From: Amycolatopsis pretoriensis
Lineage (GTDB): Bacteria; Actinomycetota; Actinomycetes; Mycobacteriales; Pseudonocardiaceae
NCBI RefSeq assembly: GCF_900107925.1
Contig: NZ_FNUJ01000018.1
Span: 54,483-118,482, forward strand
Reading direction: 5' to 3'
DNA length: 64,000 nt
Within the stretch, counting starts at the first letter, position 1, and each line of letters starts with the position of its first letter. A program made the position numbers and the translations under genes. Of the stretch, positions 27,958 to 36,590 are shown in pieces. The notes under the pieces are model-generated. The model did not search any database. It worked only from the letters and a program-made list of their open reading frames with translations, and was not told where the DNA came from.

Positions 27958-29186
27958 CCGGCCTCGTCCACGGACACCTGTCGGAAACCGCGCAACAGGT
28001 CTACGCGCTGCTGGCCGATCACCCCGGACCCGACACCACTGCGGCCCCGCTGGCCGCCGCCCTGGACCTGTCCGAGCCTGCCGTCACCGACGCGCTGACC
28101 ATGCTGCACACCGCCCAGCTCGTGGATCGCTGGCCCGGCGACCGCTACCGTCTGGCCGAGCGCGTTCGCCCTCACGCCATCCGCCTGCGCGAGCGGGAGC
28201 GTCCGTCGGTCCGCAGCCACCAACGCGCGCGCCTGATCGACTTCTACGCCGCTACCGCGGTCGCCGCCGTGTCGCTCATCGCCCCAGACGCCCACCGATT
28301 CAGCCCATCCGCGGCCCACGAGGCCACTCCCCATCTCCACGCCGACGAGCGCCAGGCACGTGCCTGGTTCGGCTGGGAGCACCAGGTGCTGCGCCACGTG
28401 GCTACCGCCGCGGCCGGGTGGGGTTGGGACGACGTCGTGGTCGAGCTGGCCGAGGCTGTCTGGCACCTGTCCCGCCCGACCTACCACCACGACGACCTCG
28501 CCGCCGTCCAGCACGCGGGGCACACCGCCGCCCAGCGCAGCCACCCGGCCATTGCCGCGGTCTTCCGCGCCCGCGAAGCCGCCGCCCTGTCCGACCTCGA
28601 CAATCACGACGGCGCCCGGGCCGCTGCCGCCGACGCGACGCTGTCCGTCGAGGACACCGACGACCCGCGCCTGGCCGCCCTCGCCTACTCACTGAGCGGA
28701 CGGGTTCAGCTCGCCGCCGGCCACCCCGACCGGGCAGCCCACGACCTGCACGCCGCGTTACGCGCCCAGCGGCGCGTCGCCCGCGACCCCCACGGCCACG
28801 CCGTCCTGCACCGCCGGATCGGGCAAGCCCACCTCGCCCTCGGCCGCGTCGACGACGCCCTCCGCCACTTACGGAACTCACACGAAGAACTGACCCGCGC
28901 CCGCCACCCGCTCGGCGCGGCCCGCACCGCGGTCCCGCTCGCCGACGCCCTGATCGCAGCCGGTCACCCTGGCGCGGCGATGGCCGAACTGAGCAACGCG
29001 CGGACCCGCATCGGCGCCACCGCCGCCGTCCGCTACCTCGCCGCGCTCGACCTGGCCACCGCCCGCACCGCCTACCACCTCGGCGACACCAGCATCACCC
29101 GCCGCCTCACCGACACCCTCATCACCCAGCTCACGCACGCCGGCCCCGGCGCCACCACCGATCTCAACGCCGCCCACGAGCTCTGA
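27954..29186 (+). CDS. Winged-HTH plus TPR-like protein
   Basis: 410 residues. The N-terminal 65 residues look like a winged helix (LSETAQQVYALLADHPGPDT, APLAAALDLSEPAVTDALTM), followed by helical repeats (LSGRVQLAAGHPDRAAHDLH, HRRIGQAHLALGRVDDALRH) to the end. The layout resembles the C-terminal regulatory half of SARP/AfsR-like or STAND-type proteins without the ATPase. Last gene of the 25.5-29.2 kb run. Confidence 0.65.
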   Translation: MTGLVHGHLSETAQQVYALLADHPGPDTTAAPLAAALDLSEPAVTDALTMLHTAQLVDRWPGDRYRLAERVRPHAIRLRERERPSVRSHQRARLIDFYAATAVAAVSLIAPDAHRFSPSAAHEATPHLHADERQARAWFGWEHQVLRHVATAAAGWGWDDVVVELAEAVWHLSRPTYHHDDLAAVQHAGHTAAQRSHPAIAAVFRAREAAALSDLDNHDGARAAAADATLSVEDTDDPRLAALAYSLSGRVQLAAGHPDRAAHDLHAALRAQRRVARDPHGHAVLHRRIGQAHLALGRVDDALRHLRNSHEELTRARHPLGAARTAVPLADALIAAGHPGAAMAELSNARTRIGATAAVRYLAALDLATARTAYHLGDTSITRRLTDTLITQLTHAGPGATTDLNAAHEL

Positions 29187-29288
29187 CCCAACAACCCCAA
29201 CCACAGCAACGACTGCGAGGACCCACGCGATGGAACCGTTTTTCCAGCCCGACCGCCTCTGGCCCACGGTCACCGGCAGGTCCAGCTC

Positions 29289-29903
29289 ATGATCATCCCC
29301 GACCTCGGTGCCAATCCCGGCTTCGCCGACCTCGTCGCCCAATGCCGCGCCGTCATGGCCTCGCACCCGGCGACCACCGAGCCGGTGCCCGATGAGAGCC
29401 TGCACCTGACCGTCCAGCCGATTGGCTTCCCCGGCCGCGACCGCATCGACAAATCGACTCGGGTGCGGCTCGTCACCGCGCTCGAGCCCGAACTGGTCAC
29501 GGTGCCGGCGTTCGAGCTGCTGATCGGGTCGGCGCTGGTCTACCACCGCGGTGTCGTCGCCGACACCCACCACGACGACGGTTTCAACCGGCTGCTCGAC
29601 CGCGCCCGCCCCGTCATCGCCGCCGTCTGCGGCCCGGACGCGATCGTCTACGACAGCCGTCCCGCGCACCTGGCGCTCTGCTACGCCGGCGGCCACGGCT
29701 CCAGCGACGACCTGCAACGCCAGTTCCGCCACCACGTCCGGCCCGGACACGCCACGCTCACCGTCTCCGCCGTCGACCTGGTCGAGACCGTTCAGGTCCC
29801 GGACCGATGCCGCTACGACTCCACCGTGCTGCACCGCTTCACGCTGGCCGCCACGGAACCGGCGCACACGCCCGTCGGTGCCGTCCAGGGAGCGTCAGCA
29901 TGA
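29289..29903 (+). CDS. 2H phosphoesterase-like (2'-5' RNA ligase family) protein
   Basis: 204 residues with the two HxTx-type motifs of the family: HLTV (about residue 38) and HLAL (about 125), the second with Ala for Thr. Family members process 2'-5' linkages or cyclic phosphates. A better N-terminus, MEPFFQPDRLWP, begins at ATG 29230 in another frame, while this frame just upstream of 29289 reads HGHRQVQLMIIPD. Related proteins join these segments, so a 1-base frame change near 29265 probably separates the true start from the body. Confidence 0.65.
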   Translation: MIIPDLGANPGFADLVAQCRAVMASHPATTEPVPDESLHLTVQPIGFPGRDRIDKSTRVRLVTALEPELVTVPAFELLIGSALVYHRGVVADTHHDDGFNRLLDRARPVIAAVCGPDAIVYDSRPAHLALCYAGGHGSSDDLQRQFRHHVRPGHATLTVSAVDLVETVQVPDRCRYDSTVLHRFTLAATEPAHTPVGAVQGASA

Positions 29904-30391
29904 CCACCTCCGCCGCTGCCATCACCGCAACCGCCCCCTGCGAGCACGCGCACGACCACGACCACGACCACGACCACAGCATGGGTGGCGACTTCGTCCG
30001 CCACCACCGGATCACCTGCACCTCGTGGGATCTCGGCACCGTCCAGAACGGCCTGCACCTGCGCCAGCAGTGGACGCTGCGGATGCAACGCCATGACAGC
30101 ACCGGCACTCCCTACTCGCTGACTTGGATCCACGACTGGAACACCGGGACCGGCGCACTCGACTGGGACTGGGCGATATTCCTGCTCGCCCGCGACGCCC
30201 AGAACGGCCGGTTGAGCTGGCCCGACTACCGCACCGAGAACCACCTGTCCGGCGCCACGCTCACCGAGCTCAGCGCCGAACGCGAGTACTGGATCCGGTG
30301 CGTGCGCACCTGGCACCGCGTCCGCGACTTCCTCGGCGCCGGCGCGGGCCTGCTCGTGGCGTTCTTCGACGTCGTCCCGCACGAGCACTGA
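29900..30391 (+). CDS. Unknown protein with His/Asp-rich segment
   Basis: 163 residues, ATG overlapping the upstream stop. Residues 15-26 alternate His and Asp (HAHDHDHDHDH), a likely metal-binding stretch. The rest is Trp-rich (WIHDWNTGTGALDWDWAIFL). Coupled to the 2H phosphoesterase-like gene. Not recognised. Confidence 0.6.
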   Translation: MTTSAAAITATAPCEHAHDHDHDHDHSMGGDFVRHHRITCTSWDLGTVQNGLHLRQQWTLRMQRHDSTGTPYSLTWIHDWNTGTGALDWDWAIFLLARDAQNGRLSWPDYRTENHLSGATLTELSAEREYWIRCVRTWHRVRDFLGAGAGLLVAFFDVVPHEH

Positions 30392-30607
30392 CTCCGACGC
30401 TGAAATTGACGGACCGCGACGAGCTCCGCCTGCGGAGAGATCCCGCTGCCCGTCGGCACATATCCGAACTCACCTCATAAGGAAGCCCTGTGACTGTGCG
30501 ATACGACGTACGAGGCGCGCGCCAGCGAGGGAACATCGCGTTGCGCAGAAGTGGTGTCGCCGGATGCTGACCGTGCAATCCCCCTGCACACCCGAACCGG
30601 GAACACC

Positions 30608-32281
30608 ATGATCCGTCGCCGCACCGACTACACGCCGAAACGCAGCAGCGCCGAACACAAGCCCGCCGCCCTCGGATTCGGCCTCACCCTGCACCAGCTC
30701 CGCATGGCTCGCGGTATCAGCATGCGCGCCTTCGCCCGTAGCATCGGCATCCAGGCACAGCAACTGTGGAACTGGGAACACACCCGCGTCCCCCATCCCA
30801 CCGACGCCGCGTTCATCGCCGGCGCGCTGCGCGCCGACTACACCACCGCCCAGCGCATCATCGGGCACGCCCGCCACGCCGACCTCCGCGATCTGGTCGA
30901 CTCCGACCACCGCGAGCACGCTGCCATCGCTTGGCACTACGAACGTCTCGCCGACCACACCACTATCTGGGCTCCGACCCTGATCCCCGACCTGCTCCGC
31001 ATCCCCGCACTGGACCTCACCCTGCTCAATCACCCGCTGGTCGACCACGACCACGCCGACGCACACGCCGACGCGATGCCCCAGCGCCGCGCCGACCTCG
31101 CCGATCCCCGCCGCCGCTACACCTTCCTCATCGGCGACACCGCGCTACACGCCTGCCCCGAACACCTCCGCAGCGACCAACTCGAACAACTCGCCACCCA
31201 GGCCGCGCGGCCGAACATCACCATCCTGCAGCTGTCCCACCAGGACTGCCCGCCCGGCCTGATCGACCCGTTCATCCTCTTCAGCAAGAACTCCGCGGCC
31301 ATCGCCGTCGCCATCCACCACGCTCACGCCACGACGTACCTCACCGACCGTGACACGCTCACCCGGTACGGCGCGACTACTACCTGGTTACGCAGAACCG
31401 CCAGCACGATCGAAACATCGCGGCCGCACAATCGGCAACCAGGCACCCCAGACCTCCACGAACACCCCGCGCCCCGCAGCACCGCACCGAACCCCGTCGC
31501 GGCGACCGGGAACGACCGCCCCAGGCCATCACCGAGCGCGCCGACGCCCCATCTGGTCACAACGGCCACACCGACGCCCTCCGCCGCCCCCGATCGATCA
31601 CAGTCACCGCAACGTCGACACCCGACAGTGACAGCGGATCACGCTGTCACTGGAAGTCGATCAACCGCGACCGCACCACCGCCGCCCTCACGCCCGGCCA
31701 GCGACACGCCCGCCCCCTCGATGCTTGGGCCCCACGTCGCACACCTGCGGACAGCGCGCGAGCTGGACGTCGCGCAACTCGCCGCAGCGACCGACATCTC
31801 GCAATCCAAGCTCACACGGCTCGAACGCGGCATCCACATCGCATTCACGCTCACCGAGATCACGGCCCTAGCCGATGTACTTGGCGTGGCGCGCACCGAC
31901 TTCGCCACCCTGGCCGTTGCCGACTACAGCCTCCGCCACGGACCAGCCCCGGCCGAACAGGTCACCGATCTGACGCCCGATCAGGGCCTCGGTCGGCCGG
32001 CGGGCTGGCTGCGAGTCGAACGAGAGGCGCGGGACCTGACGACGACAACACTCGCCTGGCGGGCCGGGATCCCGCGCCGGGTTTACCGCCAACTCGAGGC
32101 GGGCGAAATTCTCGTCACCCTCTCGCACGCCATCCAGCTCGCCGACGCCCTCCACGTCTCCCGCCACGCCCTCGTAGCCCGCGCGATGTCCGGCATCCCC
32201 ACCTGCGAACATCGTGGCAAGGACCCCGCAGCGACCAGTCCCACGTCCGCAGAAGCGCCGGCTCCGAACCCGGCTCAGTAG
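30608..32281 (+). CDS. DUF5753 regulator with three XRE-type HTH domains
   Basis: 557 residues, about twice the usual 280 of DUF5753 regulators. HTH 1 at 25-78 (LHQLRMARGISMRAFARSIG); DUF5753 at about 100-265 (RRADLADPRRRYTFLIGDTA, LQLSHQDCPPGLIDPFILFS); a Pro/Thr-rich linker; HTH 2 at about 375-440 (LRTARELDVAQLAAATDISQ); HTH 3 at about 465-525 (GWLRVEREARDLTTTTLAWR). ATG at 30608 follows GGGAACACC weakly; starts further upstream are less likely. Three DNA-binding domains in one chain suggest a fusion of two or more regulator genes. Confidence 0.8.
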   Translation: MIRRRTDYTPKRSSAEHKPAALGFGLTLHQLRMARGISMRAFARSIGIQAQQLWNWEHTRVPHPTDAAFIAGALRADYTTAQRIIGHARHADLRDLVDSDHREHAAIAWHYERLADHTTIWAPTLIPDLLRIPALDLTLLNHPLVDHDHADAHADAMPQRRADLADPRRRYTFLIGDTALHACPEHLRSDQLEQLATQAARPNITILQLSHQDCPPGLIDPFILFSKNSAAIAVAIHHAHATTYLTDRDTLTRYGATTTWLRRTASTIETSRPHNRQPGTPDLHEHPAPRSTAPNPVAATGNDRPRPSPSAPTPHLVTTATPTPSAAPDRSQSPQRRHPTVTADHAVTGSRSTATAPPPPSRPASDTPAPSMLGPHVAHLRTARELDVAQLAAATDISQSKLTRLERGIHIAFTLTEITALADVLGVARTDFATLAVADYSLRHGPAPAEQVTDLTPDQGLGRPAGWLRVEREARDLTTTTLAWRAGIPRRVYRQLEAGEILVTLSHAIQLADALHVSRHALVARAMSGIPTCEHRGKDPAATSPTSAEAPAPNPAQ

Positions 32282-32456
32282 GCAGCCTGTGTGCTCGACA
32301 TGCGCATACGACGTCGCCGACGGCCGTCTTCCACGGATGCGCAGACGAGACGACCGGTTTATACGCACCCTCAACCCAGTTGCTGGCGTTCAGTAGTTGC
32401 GCCTCGTGCCCGACTCGTAGTGTCCGCCTGCATCGCGTCGAACTATCGAGCGGTGG

Positions 32457-32501
32457 CGTTCTTGACTGCCCGGCGGACCGAGGATCGACCAGTCAAGAAC
32501 G
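32457..32501. repeat. 12-bp perfect inverted repeat in a gene-free gap
   Basis: CGTTCTTGACTG at 32457-32468 and CAGTCAAGAACG at 32490-32501, 21-nt spacer. The arms are AT-richer than the surroundings and no T-run follows, so it looks more like a protein-binding or recombination site than a terminator. The remaining 32282-32817 holds no supported gene. Confidence 0.6.
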
Positions 32502-32817
32502 ATCCCCGTGACACGGACTTCTACGCCAGTCCTCTCATCGAAGACCCGCACCGAGTAGACCGGGCAAAGAGATGGCGGAGTCGGACTCCGAAACGCGGGT
32601 CCAACTCAGGCCGCTCGTCACCCCCGCGCACGGTCAAAGCATAGCCGGGTGGAACATCTGAACAACTGCCCATGCCGCCGATCGCGCGCTTTCGTCCCGT
32701 CATGCCAGTGAGCGCGTAACCAGCAACCAACAGAACGTCGGCCCGGCCGGGTGGACACACCGACCGGGCCGACTCGCACACGCGCGACTCCCAGGGGATG
32801 TCGCGGCGTCTTGGACG

Positions 32818-33342
32818 TCAGGGACACCGCGTAACCTGTGGTGTTCCACCTCCACCGGGGCCGGTGTGCTGCTCGACCTCCCACAGGTCACCGCGAACCC
32901 AGCCGTAGGTGCCGCCGCGGTAGGACCAGCCCCACGCGTGCCCGTCGGACGCGCCGCGCGTGCACGACACCCAGAACCCGGCGCCGTAGCCGATCGTTCC
33001 CAGCACCGGACCGTCCACGGGCCGGGATCGGATGCGCGCACCGTCCACGGTCGCGGTGACCGCGATCCAGCCCTGCGCCGTCGCGGCCGACATCGGCCGC
33101 GCGTGCGGCGTCGCGGGCGTGGACCAAACGAGGGATCCGTCGGGCGCGACCGCCGGCGTGCCCGCGTTGGCGTCGCCCTCGCCCGGCGCACCGACGTCCG
33201 GTTGGGTGGACACCACGTCGGCCGCGGGCGGAGCTTCGGCTGCGGTGGCCGGTGCCGCCGCGGCCATTGTCGCGCTTGCGAGAGCACCGAACGTCAGCAG
33301 TGACGCCGCGATTCGCTTCGCGCCCAGAAGATTCGTTGTCAT
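32818..33342 (-). CDS. Secreted SH3-like domain protein
   Basis: 174 residues. Signal peptide: basic GAKRIAASLLTFGALASATM then AAAAPATAAEA, cleavage expected near residue 35. The mature part ends in a bacterial SH3-like module (ATVDGARIRSRPVDGPVLGT, then YGAGFWVSCTRG and GTYGWVRGDLWEV). The IRSRP...VLGT pattern is typical of cell-wall-targeting SH3 domains. It is the only leftward gene in this part. Function: probably cell-wall association. Confidence 0.75.
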   Translation of the reverse strand: MTTNLLGAKRIAASLLTFGALASATMAAAAPATAAEAPPAADVVSTQPDVGAPGEGDANAGTPAVAPDGSLVWSTPATPHARPMSAATAQGWIAVTATVDGARIRSRPVDGPVLGTIGYGAGFWVSCTRGASDGHAWGWSYRGGTYGWVRGDLWEVEQHTGPGGGGTPQVTRCP

Positions 33343-33614
33343 GAAAAGGGACTCCCGTCGACTCTGGTGCGTCGCGGCCGCCCAGTAGAAGGGCGTGTTG
33401 CAGCGTGAGGGCAGCGGCTCGTCAACGCACGCGCGGAAAACCGACGCTCAGTCCAGGTCCCTCTCCTGGGGCCCGAAACCCCGCCACCCGTCGAAGTCGG
33501 CGGGTGCGTCGTCGGTTGCTGAAGTTTTCGGCTCGGGAGAGGCGCCCTCCCCAGTGCCCTCTCCCGAGCCGGGAACCCTTATGCCGCCGGGGGTTAAGAG
33601 CGGCCCCGGATCCC

Positions 33615-33715
33615 CAGAAGGGTCCAGTGTGGTCGCTCCCTGTGGACCACAGTGGATCACCTTCTGACACCAGAGTGCCCCAAAAACCAGCAATTGGCCA
33701 CACTTGTGGCCAATT
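33615..33715. repeat. Cluster of palindromes
   Basis: Three structures lie close together: CAGAAGG / CCTTCTG (33615-33621 with 33660-33666) enclosing the palindrome CTGTGG-A-CCACAG (33640-33652), then AATTGGCCAC-ACTT-GTGGCCAATT (33692-33715, 10-bp perfect arms, followed by TT). The last could be a terminator for leftward or rightward transcription. The first two look like protein-binding or origin-like sites. No gene was found in 33343-33957. Confidence 0.6.
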
Positions 33716-33825
33716 TTCCGGTAATAACTTTGAGTACTAGGTCATGCACGATATGCGGCCCCGACGAGTTTCCTCCCGTGTGAGCACTGTCTGGGCGTGA
33801 CCTCAGCCCAGTGCAGCAGACCCAC

Positions 33826-33891
33826 GGTCCAGGGCAAGCCACCGTCCACGAGGGACACGACCGTCCCCATCCGGCCGGCTTGCCCCGGACC
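33826..33891 (+). ncRNA. Predicted structured leader before 33958
   Basis: GGTCCAGGGCAAGCC (33826-33840) pairs with 33877-33891 with one mismatch; the 36-nt loop contains a smaller GTCC...GGAC hairpin. It lies 66 bp before the start of the next gene. RNA nature is inferred. Confidence 0.4.
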
Positions 33892-33957
33892 CGCGGGGCC
33901 CGCCGGCCAAGGCCGCGTCCACCGCCCACCCGGGCCGCGGCCACCGAGGAGGAATCC

Positions 33958-34353
33958 GTGTTGAAATACTTCGTCTCCACCCACCGCACCCAAGGCGAGA
34001 GGGTCAACGACTCCAACGACCTTCCGGGTACGGAACTGGTCGATCTTCCCGGCGAATGCCACGACGACCCGGACTCGCCCATCTGGGGCTGCGCTCGCAG
34101 CTTCGTCGGCATCACCAGCCGGCAAACCTCCACCACCGCCGAGGTCGTCGCAACCGACATGACCGCCGCGGAATACATCGGCCGCTTCCACGCCGGACTC
34201 CTCGCCCTCGGCTGGAAGGACAACGCCGAGACGCGCAACGGTGTCATCGATGCCGCGGTAGAGCTGCTGTTGCTCGCCACGTTGTGGCCGGTGGGCACCG
34301 TCGTCGAACGCCGGGGCCGCGAGATCCGCGTGCGGAGCTTTCCCGAATCGTGA
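33958..34353 (+). CDS. Unknown protein
   Basis: 131 residues from GTG at 33958 with an excellent GGAGGA 5 bp upstream. Segments: KYFVSTHRTQGERVNDSNDL, GCARSFVGITSRQTSTTAEV, TMTAAEYIGRFHAGLLALGW-like region. It looks soluble and folded. No family recognised. First gene of the DprA unit. Confidence 0.65.
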   Translation: MLKYFVSTHRTQGERVNDSNDLPGTELVDLPGECHDDPDSPIWGCARSFVGITSRQTSTTAEVVATDMTAAEYIGRFHAGLLALGWKDNAETRNGVIDAAVELLLLATLWPVGTVVERRGREIRVRSFPES

Positions 34354-34395
34354 CCACCCGCCGCCCCCTCAGCGGCTCTCTGTGAAGGAGTCTTC

Positions 34396-35370
34396 ATGTC
34401 CAGTTCGACCGACGCGCGGCGTGCCCGTGCGTTCCTCCAGCACGCCGCCGAACCCACTAACCCGATCCTCGCCCGCTACGTGGCCGAGGTCGGGCCCGTC
34501 GACGCCGCCCACCACGTCAGCGAACGCACCGCATCCGCCGACGTCCTCACCGAAACCCGACTCTCCGCCAACTGGATCCGCGCCGAAGCCGGCCTGCGCA
34601 CCGCCGCAGAGCTCGGCGCCCGCTTCGTCATCCCCGAAGACGACGAGTGGCCGACGGAGATCTTCGACGGCCTGCGCGTACTGGCCGCCGACGACAGCAC
34701 CCTCGCCGGGCCGCCGCTGGGCCTGTGGGTCCGGGGCGAGCCGCGGCTGGACGAGCTGGCGTCCGCGCACTCGGTCGCCATCGTGGGAGCGCGCGCCGCC
34801 ACCGAGTACGGCGAGCACCACGCCGCCGAATTCGCCTACGCTCTGGCCTCGCGGAATGTCACGGTGTTCAGCGGCGCCGCCTACGGCATCGACGGAGCAG
34901 CCCACCGCGGAGCGCTGGCGACCGACCGCCCGGCCGCCACCATTGCTGTCCTGCCGTGCGGGATCGACAGTGCCTACCCGGCCGGACACGTGGGCCTGCT
35001 CCAGCGGATCGCCGCCGCCGGCGCGATCGTGTCCGAGTACCCGCCCGGTGTCCCACCCGCGCGCCACCGATTTCTCCAGCGCCACCGACTGCTTGCCGCG
35101 CTCACGACCGCCACGGTCGTGGTTGAGGCCGGACAGCGCAGCGGCGCCCGCCACGCCGCGCGCCTCGCTGCCGAGCTGGGCAGGCCCGTCCTCGCTATCC
35201 CGGGTCCGGTGTCCTCCGCCGTGTCGGCTGGGTGTCACAAGCTGATTCAAGACGGCACAGCCCGCCTGGTTACCTCGGCCGACGAGGTCATCGCGGTGCT
35301 CGACGAGTCCGAGGAGGTGGACGCCGATCCGAAGGCGGCCGTCCCGGCGGATGTGGCCGGCCGAAGCTAG
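34396..35370 (+). CDS. dprA: DprA/Smf DNA-processing protein
   Basis: 324 residues. The Rossmann-like DprA motifs are present in order: VAIVGARAATEYG, FSGAAYGIDGAAHRGAL, LPCGIDSAYPAGH, SEYPPG, FLQRHRLLAAL, VVVEAGQRSGARHAARLA and LAIPGPVSSAVSAGCHKLI. DprA binds ssDNA and loads RecA during transformation; versions on mobile elements are common in actinobacteria. The core RNRII of chromosomal DprA is here QRHRLL, marking a diverged accessory copy. It is followed at once by a structured leader and DUF4192. Confidence 0.9.
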   Translation: MSSSTDARRARAFLQHAAEPTNPILARYVAEVGPVDAAHHVSERTASADVLTETRLSANWIRAEAGLRTAAELGARFVIPEDDEWPTEIFDGLRVLAADDSTLAGPPLGLWVRGEPRLDELASAHSVAIVGARAATEYGEHHAAEFAYALASRNVTVFSGAAYGIDGAAHRGALATDRPAATIAVLPCGIDSAYPAGHVGLLQRIAAAGAIVSEYPPGVPPARHRFLQRHRLLAALTTATVVVEAGQRSGARHAARLAAELGRPVLAIPGPVSSAVSAGCHKLIQDGTARLVTSADEVIAVLDESEEVDADPKAAVPADVAGRS

Positions 35371-35493
35371 CGCACGCCCCGACGACGGCCCGAACCTCGC
35401 TCAGACCCGGTGACGTCGACGAGCGTCACGGGCCGCCGTCGGAGCGTGCGCTCGGGGCGGTGGCGGCTCACACCTTCGTGGGCCGCCACCGCC
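35370..35493 (+). ncRNA. Predicted structured leader of the DUF4192 gene
   Basis: Stem 1: a 23-bp stem with two mismatches, 35370-35392 with 35429-35451, enclosing GTGACG...CGTCAC. Stem 2: GGCGGTGGCGGC at 35456-35467 pairs perfectly with 35482-35493. It ends 47 bp before the start codon. Confidence 0.5.
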
Positions 35494-35540
35494 TCCCACG
35501 GCCCACACGCCCGGGAGGCCGAACTGAGGAGCGCCGATAC

Positions 35541-36296
35541 GTGACCACCTATCTGACCCCGGGGGAACTGATCGGATCCCTGCCCGACACCTGCGCCGAC
35601 ACCCTGCACGTCCTCGCACTGTCCTCCCACACCGACAGCACATCAGCGTGGCGACTGACGTCGCCGGCCGGCGCGGCGTTCCCGGTCACCCTCGTACGGG
35701 GCATGACCACCACCGAGATCGCCGGGCACGTGCGAGCGGCGCTTCCGGCCGATCGCGACACCGATCTGGTCGTCGTCGTGATCGCCGAGAACCACTCCCG
35801 CAACGGGCTGCCGCTGCGGGCCGCAATCGCCGCACTCGAGACTGACCTGCGCCCCGCCGGACACACGATCGTCGGCCGCTACTGGGCCCCGCACGTCCGC
35901 CCCGGCGCTCCCTGGCGCGACTACCGCCGCCCCACCCACCTCGGCACCGTCATCGCCCCACGCGCCGACCTCGACTTCGCCCAGCCGGCCCAGCTCGGCG
36001 GTGACGCCCCGACCCCGACCTGGGGCCTGCCCTTCACCGACACCGGCGACACGCTGCCAGCCCACCTCGGCCGGTTCGCCCGCCGGATCGTGCCCCTGCT
36101 GATTCGCCCTGGGGACGAAGCCAACCGGATCATCGCCCACGCCACCGCCCAGGCCGGCCGCGGCGAACTCGTCGACGACATCGCCGCCTTCGCAGTCACG
36201 ACCGCGCTGGCCGACAACGCCGTCTACGGGCCGCTGCTCCTGCCGTCGAACGAGATCGACCCGCAGCGGGTCGAGCAGCTGTGGATGGCCCTCTAG
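35541..36296 (+). CDS. DUF4192 family protein, ending at an early amber codon
   Basis: 251 residues from GTG at 35541 (AGGAG 10 bp upstream). It matches the other two DUF4192 proteins of the window in order: LTPGELIGSLPDTCADTLHV, TDLVVVVIAENHSRNGLPLR, and the C-terminal LWMAL that starts the helical end. The stop is TAG (36294-36296), but homologous sequence continues in the same frame to 36539. The protein is therefore truncated by about 80 residues unless the stop is read through. Its function in the family is unknown. Confidence 0.75.
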   Translation: MTTYLTPGELIGSLPDTCADTLHVLALSSHTDSTSAWRLTSPAGAAFPVTLVRGMTTTEIAGHVRAALPADRDTDLVVVVIAENHSRNGLPLRAAIAALETDLRPAGHTIVGRYWAPHVRPGAPWRDYRRPTHLGTVIAPRADLDFAQPAQLGGDAPTPTWGLPFTDTGDTLPAHLGRFARRIVPLLIRPGDEANRIIAHATAQAGRGELVDDIAAFAVTTALADNAVYGPLLLPSNEIDPQRVEQLWMAL

Positions 36297-36539
36297 CGCG
36301 GCAGCCCCGACCCCCAAGCACGTGCGCGGCTGGCCACCTTGATCGCGGCCAGCACGCTGCGCCGGGGCGACCACCACCTCACAGCCTGCGCCCTGGTCCA
36401 CGCCCACGGAGCGCCGGGCGCAGCCACCCTCGGACTGCTGTTCCAGCACCACGCCGCCGCCGAGGTCGTCGAGCAGCAGCTGGACGAAACGGCCGGCCGG
36501 GTCGGCGCCATGTCTTGGGTCCGCGCGACGCGCTGGTAG
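36297..36539 (+). pseudogene. In-frame continuation of DUF4192 after the amber codon
   Basis: The same frame continues GSPDPQARARLATLIAAST, then LRRGDHHLTACALVHAHGAP and LGLLFQHHAAAEVVEQQLDE to a stop at 36539. This is the expected C-terminus of DUF4192 proteins (compare AYLRGSGTVARIALENADP at the end of the 51.1-kb copy). Confidence 0.7.
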
Positions 36540-36590
36540 CCCACGCCCCAGAACACCTTTCGGCGGCAGGGCCTGGGGCGTCGTCGCGCG

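Noticed and set aside
27758..29395. 545-residue + strand open frame overlapping the HTH-TPR gene
   Set aside because: Extremely Arg/Pro-rich, typical of an off-frame reading of GC-rich DNA; the frame from 27954 has normal composition and overlaps its neighbour by GTGA.
29900..30108. Antisense frame with repeated SWSW residues opposite the His-Asp segment
   Set aside because: Simple reverse reading of the GAC/CAC repeat.
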